Made by a program: the position numbers and the translations under genes. From contig NZ_BJYM01000012.1 of NCBI RefSeq assembly GCF_007991515.1, positions 1 through 64,000 of the forward strand: a DNA stretch of 64,000 nucleotides, read 5' to 3'. Of this stretch, positions 43,007-51,789 are shown in pieces (the first letter of the stretch is position 1; each line of letters opens with the position of its first letter). The stretch comes from Oceanobacillus sojae (GTDB lineage Bacteria; Bacillota; Bacilli; Bacillales; Amphibacillaceae). Under the pieces are notes generated by a model that was given only the letters and a program-made list of their open reading frames with translations, did not search any database and was not told the DNA's origin.

Positions 43007-43221
43007 TTAGTTATTATTTTTCTCATAGATAACAGCAGCTACAAACCCAATAATCCAGGCCAGATCTACTTGAATAAATGCTAATCCTGCAGCTAAAACC
43101 AGAGCAATAATTGCAGCCTTGTTTGTTTCAGAGAATTGTCCATCCTTCTTATACAGCTCTTCCACATCAATCTTTTGTTCTATGAGAAAGTAATACTCAA
43201 CAATTAAAATGGCTATTATTT
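43007..43221 (-). pseudogene. C-terminal fragment of an NCS1-family permease (allantoin/cytosine type)
   Basis: About 70 codons without a start read AILIVEYYFLIEQKIDVEEL, then LYKKDGQFS, a hydrophobic helix, and WIIGFVAAVIYEKNNN. This is the end of NCS1 cytosine/allantoin permeases, whose usual length is near 480 residues. The fragment begins within the last codons of allantoinase. A deletion has therefore fused the permease tail to the allantoinase end, and allantoin uptake by this gene is lost. Confidence 0.75.
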
Positions 43222-44571
43222 TGTCAATAGTTCACCTTTTGGTTCACCAATAATACCCTTTTCAAGGTCAAATACAACATTTCCCCGTAAGATTGTTTTG
43301 GTTACACGGCAGCCGATTTTTCTTCCTTCATAGGCGCTGTGCTTGTTCTTATAGTATAAATTTTCTCTTGTTACAGTATAAGACTCATCCGGATCCAAGA
43401 AAATGATATCCGCATCCTTTGCAATTGCAATTTCACCTTTGTTTGTTAAATTGAAACGCTTAGCAGGGGTTGTTGCGATGAGTTCGACAAATCTTTCAAT
43501 AGGAAGTCCGCGCTGCTTTACTGCAAGATCGAACATTAAGTCAACATTATTCTGCGCTCCGCTGATACCGCCCCATGCTTCAAAAAAATTATTGGCCTCT
43601 GTTTTTAAGTTCTGTGTACACGGTGAATGATCAGATGTTAACCAATCAATATTGCCATTTAATAATTCTTCCCATAACTTGTCATGCTCTGCTTTCTTTC
43701 TTATTGGCGGCTGACATTTTGCATATGCGCCAATCTCTTCTACATCCTCTGCAGACATTGCAAAGTAATGCGGACATGATTCTACGGTTACATCTAAACC
43801 TTCTGCGCGAGCTTTTAAAATTTCCTGTACTGCTTCAGAGGTACTAATATGGACGATATGAAGCCGGCATCCTGTTTCTTTTGCAAATAATAATGCGCGC
43901 TGTACTGCCTCAACCTCTGTAAATACTGGACGTGCATCCGGATAATCCATTGCAGAAACCTTTCCTTCACGGATGAATTCTGCCTCTAGTTTCGAAGTTA
44001 TATCCGAATTTTCTGCATGAAGGCAAAGGATTTGATCTAATTCTGCCAGCTTTTTCATGCCTTTATACAAGGTGAAATCATCAACGCTTTCAAAATCACC
44101 CGGAATATCCCTGCCAACACTAGATAGAAATGCTTTAAATGCAAGAACTCCAGCCTTATCCAATTCTTCCAGATCATCTATATTTCCTGGTACAAGCCCG
44201 CCATAGAAAGCATAATCAACATAGTTTTGTGTTTTAGCTGCTTCCAGCTTTAAATCAAGTGCTGCTTTATTTGTTGTAGCTGGCAATGCATTTAAAGGCA
44301 TTTCCACATAGCTTGTCGTACCCCCGGCAGCTAATGCCTTTGATCCGGTTTCAAACCCTTCCCATTCCGTTCTCCCGGGCTCACTAATATGAACATGCGT
44401 GTCCACCATACCTGGCAGCACATACTGTCCGGAAGCATCTAGTATGTCTGCAGATGCTTCAGTAATTTCCTCGGCAATCACAGTAATTTTCCCGTCTTTA
44501 ATACCAATTTCAATCTTTTTCGGACCATCAGCTAATACTACTTCACCATTCCGAATAATTAAATCTAACAT
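43216..44571 (-). CDS. allB: Allantoinase
   Basis: 451 residues of the dihydroorotase-like amidohydrolase family. [18 protein letters not shown] carries the first metal histidines, FKAFLSS the carboxylated lysine, HAENSD and HIVHIST further ligands, and SDHSPC the catalytic Asp. It hydrolyses allantoin to allantoate in purine catabolism. GAGGGGGAATC lies before the start. No other purine-degradation gene is in the window; only a permease tail is left downstream. Confidence 0.92.
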   Translation of the reverse strand: MLDLIIRNGEVVLADGPKKIEIGIKDGKITVIAEEITEASADILDASGQYVLPGMVDTHVHISEPGRTEWEGFETGSKALAAGGTTSYVEMPLNALPATTNKAALDLKLEAAKTQNYVDYAFYGGLVPGNIDDLEELDKAGVLAFKAFLSSVGRDIPGDFESVDDFTLYKGMKKLAELDQILCLHAENSDITSKLEAEFIREGKVSAMDYPDARPVFTEVEAVQRALLFAKETGCRLHIVHISTSEAVQEILKARAEGLDVTVESCPHYFAMSAEDVEEIGAYAKCQPPIRKKAEHDKLWEELLNGNIDWLTSDHSPCTQNLKTEANNFFEAWGGISGAQNNVDLMFDLAVKQRGLPIERFVELIATTPAKRFNLTNKGEIAIAKDADIIFLDPDESYTVTRENLYYKNKHSAYEGRKIGCRVTKTILRGNVVFDLEKGIIGEPKGELLTK

Positions 44572-44897
44572 TTTGATTCCCCCTCTTTATAAAACGAGAT
44601 CAAGAGAAATTGTTACCGTTATCGTTATCGTTGTTATACTTCGAAATCTTTTCATGATATCTGACTTAAGGGCAACGGCTTTTTTTACTTTTTGGACATT
44701 GATATTATGGGATTATTAATCCTTGAATTAACAGCAGAAGCAGTATTTATCAGTCTATTTATATTGTGAAAACTTGTGAGCAGGAAGGAATATTCATATA
44801 GAAAGCGCTTATTTTCCACCATTGAAATGAGCACGTATTAAATAACAAAGCTAAATACATGTTTTTAAATAGAAAATCATTTCCCCTAATATTACAA
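44572..44897. other. Intergenic region between allantoinase and the HxlR regulator
   Basis: It should hold the allantoinase promoter (minus strand). Around 44616-44632 the sequence TTACCGTTATCGTTATCGTT is a short tandem TTATCG repeat. No gene or clear terminator was found. Confidence 0.35.
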
Positions 44898-45287
44898 TTA
44901 GTTTGAGCCTGCTTTTCCTTCCTGCTCCTCATTATCTTTATCTTCCCCACGCAATTCCTTTAAATGCTTGAGATGCTCCGTCCCCCAGCTCCTCATAGAT
45001 ACTAGCAATGGTGTTAACCCGTGTCCATATTCCGTCATCGAATATTCTACTTTTGGGGGCACTTGTTGGTAGACTTCACGATGAACAATGTCATTATATT
45101 CTAACTCTCTTAATTGTGAGGTTAACATTTTTTTAGTGATTTCCGGAATAGCCCGCTGCAGCTCGCTAAAACGTAATTTTTCATTTTCCATAAGATGAAA
45201 TAAAATAATCGGTTTCCATTTACCAACAATAATATCTAATGCAACTTGAAGCTCTCCACAATTTTCACCGGCAGTTAGATTCGCCAT
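44898..45287 (-). CDS. HxlR-family transcriptional regulator
   Basis: 129 residues. The HxlR winged helix spans about 10-105: CGELQVALDIIVGKWKPIIL with the N-terminal Cys near residue 10, FSELQRAIPEITKKMLTSQL as recognition helix and VPPKVEYSMTEYG as wing. In relatives (HypR, YodB, CatR) the conserved N-terminal Cys senses quinones or disulfide stress. The divergent FMN reductase gene is the likely target. The tail is a charged extension of Glu, Lys and Asp residues. Confidence 0.9.
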   Translation of the reverse strand: MANLTAGENCGELQVALDIIVGKWKPIILFHLMENEKLRFSELQRAIPEITKKMLTSQLRELEYNDIVHREVYQQVPPKVEYSMTEYGHGLTPLLVSMRSWGTEHLKHLKELRGEDKDNEEQEGKAGSN

Positions 45288-45346
45288 TTTTAAATTTCTC
45301 CTTTATAAAGATATGCGTGAAATCCTTTTATATCAATTGGTTTCCT

Positions 45347-45403
45347 AAAAGAAACTAGGTTTATTTAAAGTGCCTTCTTCTCAAAAAGAAACTTTAGGTT
45401 TAT
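45347..45403. promoter_or_regulatory. Direct-repeat operator candidate for the HxlR regulator
   Basis: Two copies of AAAAGAAACT-N0-2-AGGTTTATT occur 37 bp apart in the divergent region between hxlR and the reductase gene, the place expected for HxlR binding sites. Confidence 0.55.
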
Positions 45404-45479
45404 TATAACTCTAGTAATCAAATTAATACAAACTTATTATTTGATTCATTTTATATAAATTTATACGGAGGGTTACAAC

Positions 45480-46061
45480 ATGACTAGAATTGGTATTATT
45501 ACAGGAAGCACACGTGACGTACGTGTTAATTTACAGGTTGCAGAATGGATCAAAGATTTTGCAGATAATAGAGATGTGGATGCAACATTCGAAATTGTTG
45601 ATATTAAAGAAAGTGGTCTTGGACGCTTCAATGAAGCAATTCCGCCGCTTATGACAAATAAAGAATATGCAACAGAAGAGCAAAGTACCTGGTCAAGAAA
45701 AATTGATTCGTTTGATGGCTTTATTTTTGTTACGCCTGAATATAATAAAAATTTCCCGTCAGGTCTTAAAGATCATTTAGATTATTTAGGTTCAGAGTGG
45801 CATCATAAAGCAGCAGGCATCGTAAGCTACGGCTCCACTCTAGGTATCGCAGCTTCCCTTGCACTACGCACTACTTTATCAAACTTAAAAATTGCAACGG
45901 TAGAACCACAAGGTGCATTCAGCTTATTTAATGACTTTGAAAACATGGCAACTTTCAAACCAATGGAGGTTCATAAACCAAGATTTGGTGAAATGATTGA
46001 TGATGTTGTTGCTTGGTCAAACGCACTTAAATCTGTTAGAAAAGAAAAAGCCTTAGTGTAA
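45480..46061 (+). CDS. NADPH-dependent FMN reductase family protein
   Basis: 193 residues with a flavodoxin-like fold. GIITGSTRD near the N-terminus binds the FMN phosphate, and FVTPEYNKNFPSGLKDHLDYLG (middle region, residues 80-101) is the standard flavin-loop motif, here with an Asn in place of the common SIP. Members reduce quinones, azo dyes or chromate. Under divergent HxlR control, a quinone or electrophile response is likely. GGAGGG precedes the start. Confidence 0.88.
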   Translation: MTRIGIITGSTRDVRVNLQVAEWIKDFADNRDVDATFEIVDIKESGLGRFNEAIPPLMTNKEYATEEQSTWSRKIDSFDGFIFVTPEYNKNFPSGLKDHLDYLGSEWHHKAAGIVSYGSTLGIAASLALRTTLSNLKIATVEPQGAFSLFNDFENMATFKPMEVHKPRFGEMIDDVVAWSNALKSVRKEKALV

Positions 46062-46077
46062 ATCTTAATGTACAAAT

Positions 46078-46131
46078 AAAAGGAGCTATCGTCAAATACA
46101 CGGTTATACATTTGATGATAATAGCTCCTTT
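46078..46131. terminator. Bidirectional terminator between the reductase and CGNR genes
   Basis: AAAGGAGCTAT pairs with ATAGCTCCTTT, extended by CGTCAAAT/ATTTGATG inside. It lies between convergent genes. Confidence 0.8.
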
Positions 46132-46209
46132 GTTTACTATATCCACTATTAATTGTCCCCTGCTGCTTCACTGCAATAATGATGTATCTTTTGAATAAAA
46201 TATAATTTC

Positions 46210-46830
46210 TTATTTAAGATTGCTTTTCTTCTTGTAATGCCTTCGCGCTTTTTCCCGATTCCCGCAATCTGCCATCGAACACCAACGGCGACTTTTGTTT
46301 CGGCTTGAATCAAAAAACAACCATCCGCACGGTTCTCCTTCACACTGCTTTATCCTGTCCAATTTTTCCGAAAGTAAAAGATCTATTGCTGACTGCATAA
46401 TTGGCCAAAGCATATAATCAAGCTCGTGTTCTCCTTTTTGAAAGCTTAAAGCATACTTACTTTCTTTTGGAACGATTTCTGCCAAACTATACGCCTTTGT
46501 CAAATATGTATTTAAAATAGCACGATCAAGTGGATTGGTTTCTAAACCAGCAGCAATTGATCTAAATAAACGAAAAATAGCTTCCCTTAATTCGATAGCT
46601 TCTTCTAAAACCTTTGCAGCTTGATCTGGATGATGATTTGCCTTTTCATGTAATCTCTTTTGTTGAGGACTGCTTAAAATATCTGCATATCGACTCCACT
46701 CCACTAATTTCCCATAATTTATTAACCGTTCCTTTGGGTTATCGCTGTTATGCCAGCTAACAGTATTGGCAAAATCTAAACATAAACGTTCCCCGATAAA
46801 ATTCCCTGTATCTGTGCTTATCTTAGACAA
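46210..46830 (-). CDS. CGNR zinc-finger / ABATE-domain protein
   Basis: 206 residues. The N-terminal ABATE domain contains GERLCLDFANTVSWH; the C-terminal CGNR finger reads CEGEPCGWLFFDSSRNKSRRWC and then CGNREKARRHY, with four cysteines. Such proteins are presumed stress-linked transcription regulators. The start is placed at TTG 46830 because AAGGGG lies 8 nt before it; the GTG nine bases earlier is too close to that site. Target genes are unknown. Confidence 0.85.
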   Translation of the reverse strand: MSKISTDTGNFIGERLCLDFANTVSWHNSDNPKERLINYGKLVEWSRYADILSSPQQKRLHEKANHHPDQAAKVLEEAIELREAIFRLFRSIAAGLETNPLDRAILNTYLTKAYSLAEIVPKESKYALSFQKGEHELDYMLWPIMQSAIDLLLSEKLDRIKQCEGEPCGWLFFDSSRNKSRRWCSMADCGNREKARRHYKKKSNLK

Positions 46831-47085
46831 TTTCTGCACCCCTTTTTATAACCATTATAAATGGTATTGACAGTTATAATCAATCTTTTTATAATATAAC
46901 TATCAAAATTTATTTAGAAGGTTATATTCAAACAAGATCAATTTCATATTTTAATCTAAAATCATCTGAAAACGCTTATAAAAATGCATTCTTTTGTAAT
47001 CGGACTGCAATTAATAATCTTATGAAGAGTTTAATACTAATAACTATTCAGAGTATGCATTACAAATTTTATTGGAGGGATGAAG

Positions 47086-47547
47086 ATGATTGAAGTGTTA
47101 AAAAATGCAATTAAGACGATGGTAAAGGAAACATTCGAGGGACCATCAGGTGAAGGAAGTATGTTTACTGAATCACGGCCAAACAGCGGATTCTTCGGGA
47201 CCCTGGAACAGTTATCCGCAAATGAAGCTTCCATTGCAGTTAATGGTTCAACAATCGCTGCTCATGCTGATCATACGCGTTTTTATTTATGGGGAACGAA
47301 TATCATTTTAAAAGATGGTAAGCAGCCAGAAATGAATTGGGGAGAAAGCTGGCAGATTAATTTAGTTGATGAGAAAAGATGGAATCAAATTCAGGAAGGA
47401 TTACGTCATGAATACGTAACATTTTTGGAGAGGGTCGATGCTATTGAATGGAATGAATCACTTTCCAAAGAAGCATTGGCTTCTTTGGCCCATTCAGCAT
47501 ATCATCTTGGAGCTGTTCGACAAATGTTAAAAGTAATCAAGAGTTAG
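47086..47547 (+). CDS. DinB-family (YfiT/DUF1572-like) protein
   Basis: 153 residues, helical. SANEASIAVNGSTIAAHADHTRFYL and AHSAYHLGAVRQMLK carry the metal-binding histidines expected of DinB-superfamily four-helix bundles. These proteins include thiol transferases and damage-inducible proteins; no substrate can be named. The second ATG (47086) is chosen since GGAGGG lies directly against the first one. Confidence 0.75.
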   Translation: MIEVLKNAIKTMVKETFEGPSGEGSMFTESRPNSGFFGTLEQLSANEASIAVNGSTIAAHADHTRFYLWGTNIILKDGKQPEMNWGESWQINLVDEKRWNQIQEGLRHEYVTFLERVDAIEWNESLSKEALASLAHSAYHLGAVRQMLKVIKS

Positions 47548-47633
47548 CTTTTTTTAATCATTATGATTCATTAATTTATAACAGATATTTCCTAATCACA
47601 CCATTTAATAGTTTCATTTTACCTGGATATTTC

Positions 47634-47673
47634 CAAAGGGAAAGGGAGTCATTTAAGAACCTCTTTTCCTTTG
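47634..47673 (+). terminator. Weak hairpin after the DinB-like gene
   Basis: An imperfect stem, CAAAGGGAAAGGGAG with CCTCTTTTCCTTTG. There is no T tract beyond the arm, so function is uncertain. Confidence 0.35.
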
Positions 47674-47766
47674 AAAATTGTAAAGATGTCGTTTTACAAT
47701 AAAATTTGATTATATTCTCTTATGTTATTCCGTGAAAGTACCAGACAGCTGATGGTTTAAAATAAA

Positions 47767-48332
47767 TCAGTTTCGAAGTTGGTACCAGTCACTTTTTAAC
47801 AAGGAAAAGGAGTAATGATCATAATATTTTCCTCTAAATAAATGCTTGTCTCTATAAATACCTTCATTCTTAAATCCGAGCCTTTCTAATAATCTAGTAG
47901 AATTGATATTTCCTAAAGCAACATATGCGGTAATTCGATTTAATGCCATATTATTAAAACCACTTTCAATTGCACTTATTAATGTCTCTTTCATATAGCC
48001 CTGTCCCCAGTATTCATACCCTAAGTCATACCCTATCTCAGCTATATTGTTCGTTCTATCCCAGCAGTCATAACCACACGTGCCGATTCGTTGATGTTTG
48101 TTATCTTTTGTGACCAATACCCACCGGTTGTATCTTTTCTTTCAGGCTCTGAATTCTAATCAACGAATGCTGCCACATCATTTTTGGTCGTAAATAATTC
48201 TTCATCATATAAAAATTCACATACTTTTTCGTTACTGAATAGCTGATAAATAAATTCAATATCCTCTTTACCTATATTTCGCAAGATCAATCTATCTGTT
48301 TTCAAATCGGGAAAATTCCTAAGTACATTCAT
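47767..48332 (-). pseudogene. Broken RimJ/RimL-type acetyltransferase gene
   Basis: From an ATG at 48332 with AAAAGGAG upstream the frame reads MNVLRNFPDLKTDRLILRNI and on to NDVAAFVD. There a TAG replaces what is usually Trp, followed by NSEPERKD and a shift of reading frame. The second frame then continues VLVTKDNKHQRIGTCGYDCW through the acetyl-CoA site YWGQGYMKETLISAI to the normal end. The in-frame stop plus the frameshift show a recently inactivated gene. Confidence 0.8.
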
Positions 48333-48718
48333 TAAAAAACTCCTTTTGAACTTTTTATCTTAAGCAATATTAAAGTAACTGGTTGAAACATCACTTCAAT
48401 TAAACAGCCCATTTGTTGCATTATTTCAAGATCGAATCTGCCAGCATTGTTGTATCAAATTTTACAAACATTATGTAATTTAATTTCAAAGCTGCATAGA
48501 GATTCCTGTTGGAGTCCGCATAATCAGGAGGAAAAATAACTTTGTAAATATCTTACTATCCAATAATATTTTGGGAATTTAATAATCCTCCTTCTTTTAA
48601 AGTTAAAGAAAACATTCATAATAAAGAAGGATTCATTATGCAGCTTGCACATCACTTAAAGGATAATTAGAATTGAATGTAGATATCAAAATTCTATTAT
48701 AAAATGAGGAGTTTTTAT
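48333..48718. other. Intergenic region between divergent genes
   Basis: No gene was identified. A short ORF at 48638-48670 (MQLAHHLKDN) has AGAAGG upstream but nothing else to support it. Promoters for the flanking genes are expected here. Confidence 0.35.
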
Positions 48719-49135
48719 ATGAACGGAAAAGAAATCTACCAAGCTTGGATGGATGCCTGGAACAAAGACATATCTATTCTTCATAATATTACAGATGATA
48801 ATTGTACAGTTCACCAAGCGAGAACAGATGGTAAAGATTCGAACAGTACAAAAGGAGTAAAAGCATTAATGGATGTTGTTGAATCTGCTAAATATTATTT
48901 TGAAAATGTACAAATGTCGCTGGTAATTCAGCCAATTGAAGAAAGGAATTATGTCTCTGCCCGCTGGAATTTTAAAGGTACTTATAATGGTAATATGGTA
49001 GAAGCAAAAGCTGAGAAAGGAACACTTGTTTCTTTTGACGGAACCGACATCTTTCGGATTGAAAATGGTAAAATCAAAGATTATTGGGTTTCTTCCGATG
49101 TTATAGAGTTTATGAATCAGCTGGAAGTATTTTAA
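48719..49135 (+). CDS. NTF2/SnoaL-like protein
   Basis: 138 residues of the small alpha+beta cone fold. GKEIYQAWMDAWNKD forms the first helix, DDNCTVHQAR the first strand, and FDGTDIFRIENGKIKDYWVSSD the terminal sheet that is diagnostic for SnoaL/NTF2-like proteins. Members are isomerases, cyclases or binding proteins. The start at 48719 has GAGGAG upstream. It is the last gene before the tRNA-Leu-flanked island. Confidence 0.8.
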   Translation: MNGKEIYQAWMDAWNKDISILHNITDDNCTVHQARTDGKDSNSTKGVKALMDVVESAKYYFENVQMSLVIQPIEERNYVSARWNFKGTYNGNMVEAKAEKGTLVSFDGTDIFRIENGKIKDYWVSSDVIEFMNQLEVF

Positions 49136-49299
49136 TGATATTTTTTCCTTTGCATTCACTTAAAATTTAATAATCTAATGCTAATTTGCATTTAAAAAAA
49201 CAACAAATAGAACCCCCTTATAAGGTACATGTGTTTCAATACAAGGAAGCATTAGTTAACAAAAAAGCACCCATTTCAAATAGAAAAATGAGTTCAAAA

Positions 49300-49336
49300 A
49301 AATATCAAAGGTTTGAAACCTTTGATATTTTTTAAT
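49300..49336. terminator. Displaced copy of the tRNA cluster terminator
   Basis: AAATATCAAAGGT pairs with ACCTTTGATATTT, with A/T tracts on both sides. It resembles the terminator at 52934-52966 and has the same position relative to the tRNA-Leu 3' half, so it is probably the original terminator separated from the cluster by insertion. Confidence 0.75.
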
Positions 49337-49344
49337 TTACCTAT

Positions 49345-49398
49345 TGATGCGGTCAAGAGGATTTAAACCTCCACGGGTTATTCACCCACCAGACCCTC
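49345..49398 (-). repeat. Displaced 3' half of tRNA-Leu(GAG) (far attachment-site copy)
   Basis: 54 bp match 52983-53036, the 3' half of intact tRNA-Leu(GAG) from the anticodon loop outward, with two mismatches. The 5' half is missing, so it is not a gene. Together with the intact tRNA it frames a 3.6-kb segment, as expected from site-specific integration into a tRNA gene. Confidence 0.85.
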
Positions 49399-49567
49399 CA
49401 TCTCGTTCGACCGTATCATATGTACCAAAACCGTTAATACTGTACTTTAATTTATTCTCATTACTTCATTTATCTTATCTTCACACTGATTTAGTCAACA
49501 AAACGGCAACAATAAACAAAACCAAATATTTTTTGAATAAACATAATTATCATGCGGATTTTAATTT

Positions 49568-49797
49568 TCATCTTTTTAACTTAGGATACTTCTTATTTTC
49601 GCTTACTTTGCCAACAGTGATTTTATATTGCTTTAATTCATCTGTTCAACTCATAAGTGTGTCACTGTCAAAATCGGTGGCTACCTTCTTAAAAAATACG
49701 CCCTTGATATCATCTTCCAATTTCCTTTCAAAAGTTAATGAATAAGAGTTGTTACTTTCCGTTTTATGTAAATATGCATATTTCCCTTGCTCATTAG
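49568..49797 (-). pseudogene. Decayed gene remnant in the island
   Basis: An open minus-strand stretch with one internal TGA reads SNEQGKYAYLHKTESN on to FFKKVATDFDSDTLMS, stop, then TDELKQYKITVGKVSENKK. The residues look protein-coding, and the TGA could have been TGG. It has no start codon or ribosome site. The family is not recognised. Confidence 0.4.
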
Positions 49798-49969
49798 ATT
49801 AATTATAGTGTTTCAATTGTTACGAAGATAAAAAAATGTAAATCTAATATAAGGCATTTTACTGATTAAGAAATTTTTAAAAGGTCCATAAATAATTACT
49901 TTCCAGTATGAATCTTCTATATGCATAGTAACTCTAACTGAGTGAAAGTATGTTTATTAATAAATGCTT

Positions 49970-50220
49970 TTAGGCTAAGAAATATATCACGATTATTTTC
50001 ACTTTTTTTATATGAATTTGATTTGCTTCAAACTTTTTACTTAATTTATGTATTTCAGAAATCGTATATTCTAATTCTGCTTTGTTAGAATTTTCTTCTT
50101 CATTTACTTGAAGAGGATTACCTCAAAAAGAGTCTCCATCCCTTTTGATAATTGTGCAGCTTTTTGAAATAGATTAGATGTAAATGACTCTGTATCAGCC
50201 ATTACTAATATTTTGTCCAT
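49970..50220 (-). pseudogene. Frameshifted small gene in the island
   Basis: ATG at 50220 follows GAGGG at 9 nt and reads MDKILVMADTESFTSNLFQ then KAAQLSKGMETLF. In the next frame the sequence continues NPLQVNEEENSNKAELEY and ends with a coiled, charged helix to IYFLA. A single frameshift near 50123 explains the break. The start vaguely resembles UspA-like proteins; this is not firm. Confidence 0.45.
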
Positions 50221-50295
50221 CACACGATACCCTCTACTCATTTTTTATCACTATAACAAACCCCTATTTTATTTAAAATAATTTAAACATTGTAC

Positions 50296-50324
50296 TTGCA
50301 AAGTTCATTTAAATTGTATAAAAT
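50296..50324 (+). promoter_or_regulatory. Promoter of the SMR-tetR operon
   Basis: TTGCAA, a 17-bp spacer and TAAAAT end directly before a palindromic operator at 50325. Confidence 0.6.
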
Positions 50325-50338
50325 CTAACGTACGTTAG
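50325..50338. promoter_or_regulatory. TetR-type operator 1
   Basis: CTAACGTACGTTAG is a perfect 14-bp palindrome immediately after the -10 box, where repressor binding would block transcription. Confidence 0.75.
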
Positions 50339-50419
50339 TTAGTTTTATAGTTAAAGGAGTTGTTTTAAAGATGGTAATACCTTTTATATAAAAATAATAT
50401 AATTTTTTATCATTAAAAT

Positions 50420-50433
50420 CTAACGACCGTTAG
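50420..50433. promoter_or_regulatory. TetR-type operator 2
   Basis: CTAACGACCGTTAG repeats the first operator with altered centre bases, 95 bp downstream and 32 bp before the first SMR start codon. Between the two lies a 6-codon ORF with its own AAAGGAG (MVIPFI, 50371-50391), perhaps a leader. Confidence 0.7.
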
Positions 50434-50464
50434 TTAGCTGCAATACAAAAAAGGAGAGATTATT

Positions 50465-50818
50465 ATGGCTTGGTTGTATTTAATTATTGGTGGAATTTTT
50501 GAAGTTGGTTGGGCGCTTGGACTTGGCTTTTCAGAAGGTTTTACTAGAATAGAAATTGTTATCCCGACAATTATATTATTAATTCTTAGTTGGTGGTTCT
50601 TCGCTAAAACATTAAAAATACTGCCTGTTTCAACAGCGTATGCAGTATTCACTGGTTTAGGCGCTTTTGGCACAGCTCTAGTGGGGATGACACTTTTAGG
50701 AGACTCAGTGAGTTTAACTAAAATTTTGCTGGTTGTTCTTTTAATCAGCTGTATTATTGGACTTAAACTAATTTCAGACGAACCCGAAGAAGAGGAAAAT
50801 ACAGGAGGTAGCGTGTAA
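50465..50818 (+). CDS. SMR-family exporter subunit (YkkC/SugE-Gdx-like)
   Basis: 117 residues with four membrane helices. The active-site Glu lies in GIFEVGWALGLGFSEGFTR, and the helix-4 interface glycines and STAYAVFTGLGAFGT are conserved. WALGLGFSEGFT is closer to SugE/Gdx and YkkC than to EmrE. A charged tail ends the protein. It is followed after 1 bp by a second SMR gene, so the pair probably forms a heterodimer like YkkCD or EbrAB. Guanidinium-type export is plausible given the amidinotransferase neighbour (inference). Confidence 0.88.
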   Translation: MAWLYLIIGGIFEVGWALGLGFSEGFTRIEIVIPTIILLILSWWFFAKTLKILPVSTAYAVFTGLGAFGTALVGMTLLGDSVSLTKILLVVLLISCIIGLKLISDEPEEEENTGGSV

Positions 50819-50819
50819 T

Positions 50820-51134
50820 ATGTACTGGTTATTTTTAATATTAGCTGGCGTTTTTGAAGTTGGAGGTATTATTAATCTAAAATTAACGGAAGGTTTTTCA
50901 AAATTAAAACCTACCATCTTTTTTATTTTATTTATGTGTTTAAGTTTTTTCTTTCTTTCCGTTTCATTAATCGAAATACCTATTAGTATAGGTTATGGTA
51001 TATGGACAGGCATAGGTGCATCAGGAAGTGTTTTACTGGGAATGTTTTTATTTAAAGAACCAAAAAATGCGAAAAAGCTTGTTTTAGTTGCGGGAATTAT
51101 TTTTTGTATAGTAAGCTTAAAATTAATAACTTGA
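50820..51134 (+). CDS. SMR-family exporter subunit (YkkD-like partner)
   Basis: 104 residues and four helices, with the SMR Glu in GVFEVGGIINLKLTEGFSK and the conserved GYGIWTGIGASGSVLLGMFLF. The usual Ala of the YAVW segment is Gly. Ends without the charged tail of its partner, as in paired SMR systems. Its start lies 1 bp after the stop of the first subunit, and GGAGG is within that gene's end. Confidence 0.88.
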   Translation: MYWLFLILAGVFEVGGIINLKLTEGFSKLKPTIFFILFMCLSFFFLSVSLIEIPISIGYGIWTGIGASGSVLLGMFLFKEPKNAKKLVLVAGIIFCIVSLKLIT

Positions 51135-51165
51135 TGAACGTTATCAAAATGAGGTGAAAAATTCA

Positions 51166-51765
51166 TTGAAAAAAGGGGAAGAAACAAAAAAAAGGATATT
51201 AGAACAAGGTTTAGGCTTGTTTTCCTCCTATGGTTATGAGGAGACATCTCTTAAAGATATAGCCAAAAATGTAAAAATTAAACCTCCTTCTATTTATGCT
51301 TATTTTGAAAGTAAACAAGCTCTTTTCGAACAAATTGTAAATTTTGTGATTGAAGATTATTTAAGTTTTATCAAAGAACAATCCTACGTTATTAAGGATT
51401 TTCCATTGAAAAAAAAATTATATTATATTTTAGTTGAGCTGAATAAATACTATTATATGAATGAGAAAGGTCTCTTTCTAAAAAGATATGGAATTTACCC
51501 TCCGGAAAATTTCAAAGATCTTATAACAGCTAAAAACAAAGAAGTAGAACAAGCAATTCGAAACCTTGTTTTTTCTATCTTAAGAAATGATAAAACGGAT
51601 AACTTAATAGACGAAGAAGCAGTAGTGACTTCATTTACCACTTTATTGGACGGTATGCTTTTCTATATGATGAGTTCTCCTTATGAAGGTTATGAACATA
51701 GATTAAACACCATATGGTCTGTTTTTTGGAACGGTATTCATGCTAATGCAAAGGAAAAAAAATAA
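51166..51765 (+). CDS. TetR-family regulator of the SMR operon
   Basis: 199 residues from TTG at 51166, which has GAGGTG 9 nt upstream; a GTG at 51154 is an alternative start. The helix-turn-helix spans about 8-50 (ILEQGLGLFSSYGYEETSLKDIAKNV, then SIYAYFESKQALFEQI, with the pattern split here). The rest is the helical ligand-binding domain with several aromatic residues. Two CTAACG palindromes in front of the operon are its probable sites. The ligand is likely a substrate of the exporter. Confidence 0.87.
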   Translation: MKKGEETKKRILEQGLGLFSSYGYEETSLKDIAKNVKIKPPSIYAYFESKQALFEQIVNFVIEDYLSFIKEQSYVIKDFPLKKKLYYILVELNKYYYMNEKGLFLKRYGIYPPENFKDLITAKNKEVEQAIRNLVFSILRNDKTDNLIDEEAVVTSFTTLLDGMLFYMMSSPYEGYEHRLNTIWSVFWNGIHANAKEKK

Positions 51766-51789
51766 TTCAAGAAAGGAAATATAACTAAG

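Noticed and set aside
48638-48670. Ten-codon ORF MQLAHHLKDN with an AGAAGG site
   Set aside because: No leader structure follows it, and the next gene has its own site 50 bp later without relation to it.
49344-49745. 133-codon plus-strand frame in the left part of the island
   Set aside because: It begins inside the displaced tRNA half, has no ribosome site and runs opposite to a better coding pattern on the minus strand.
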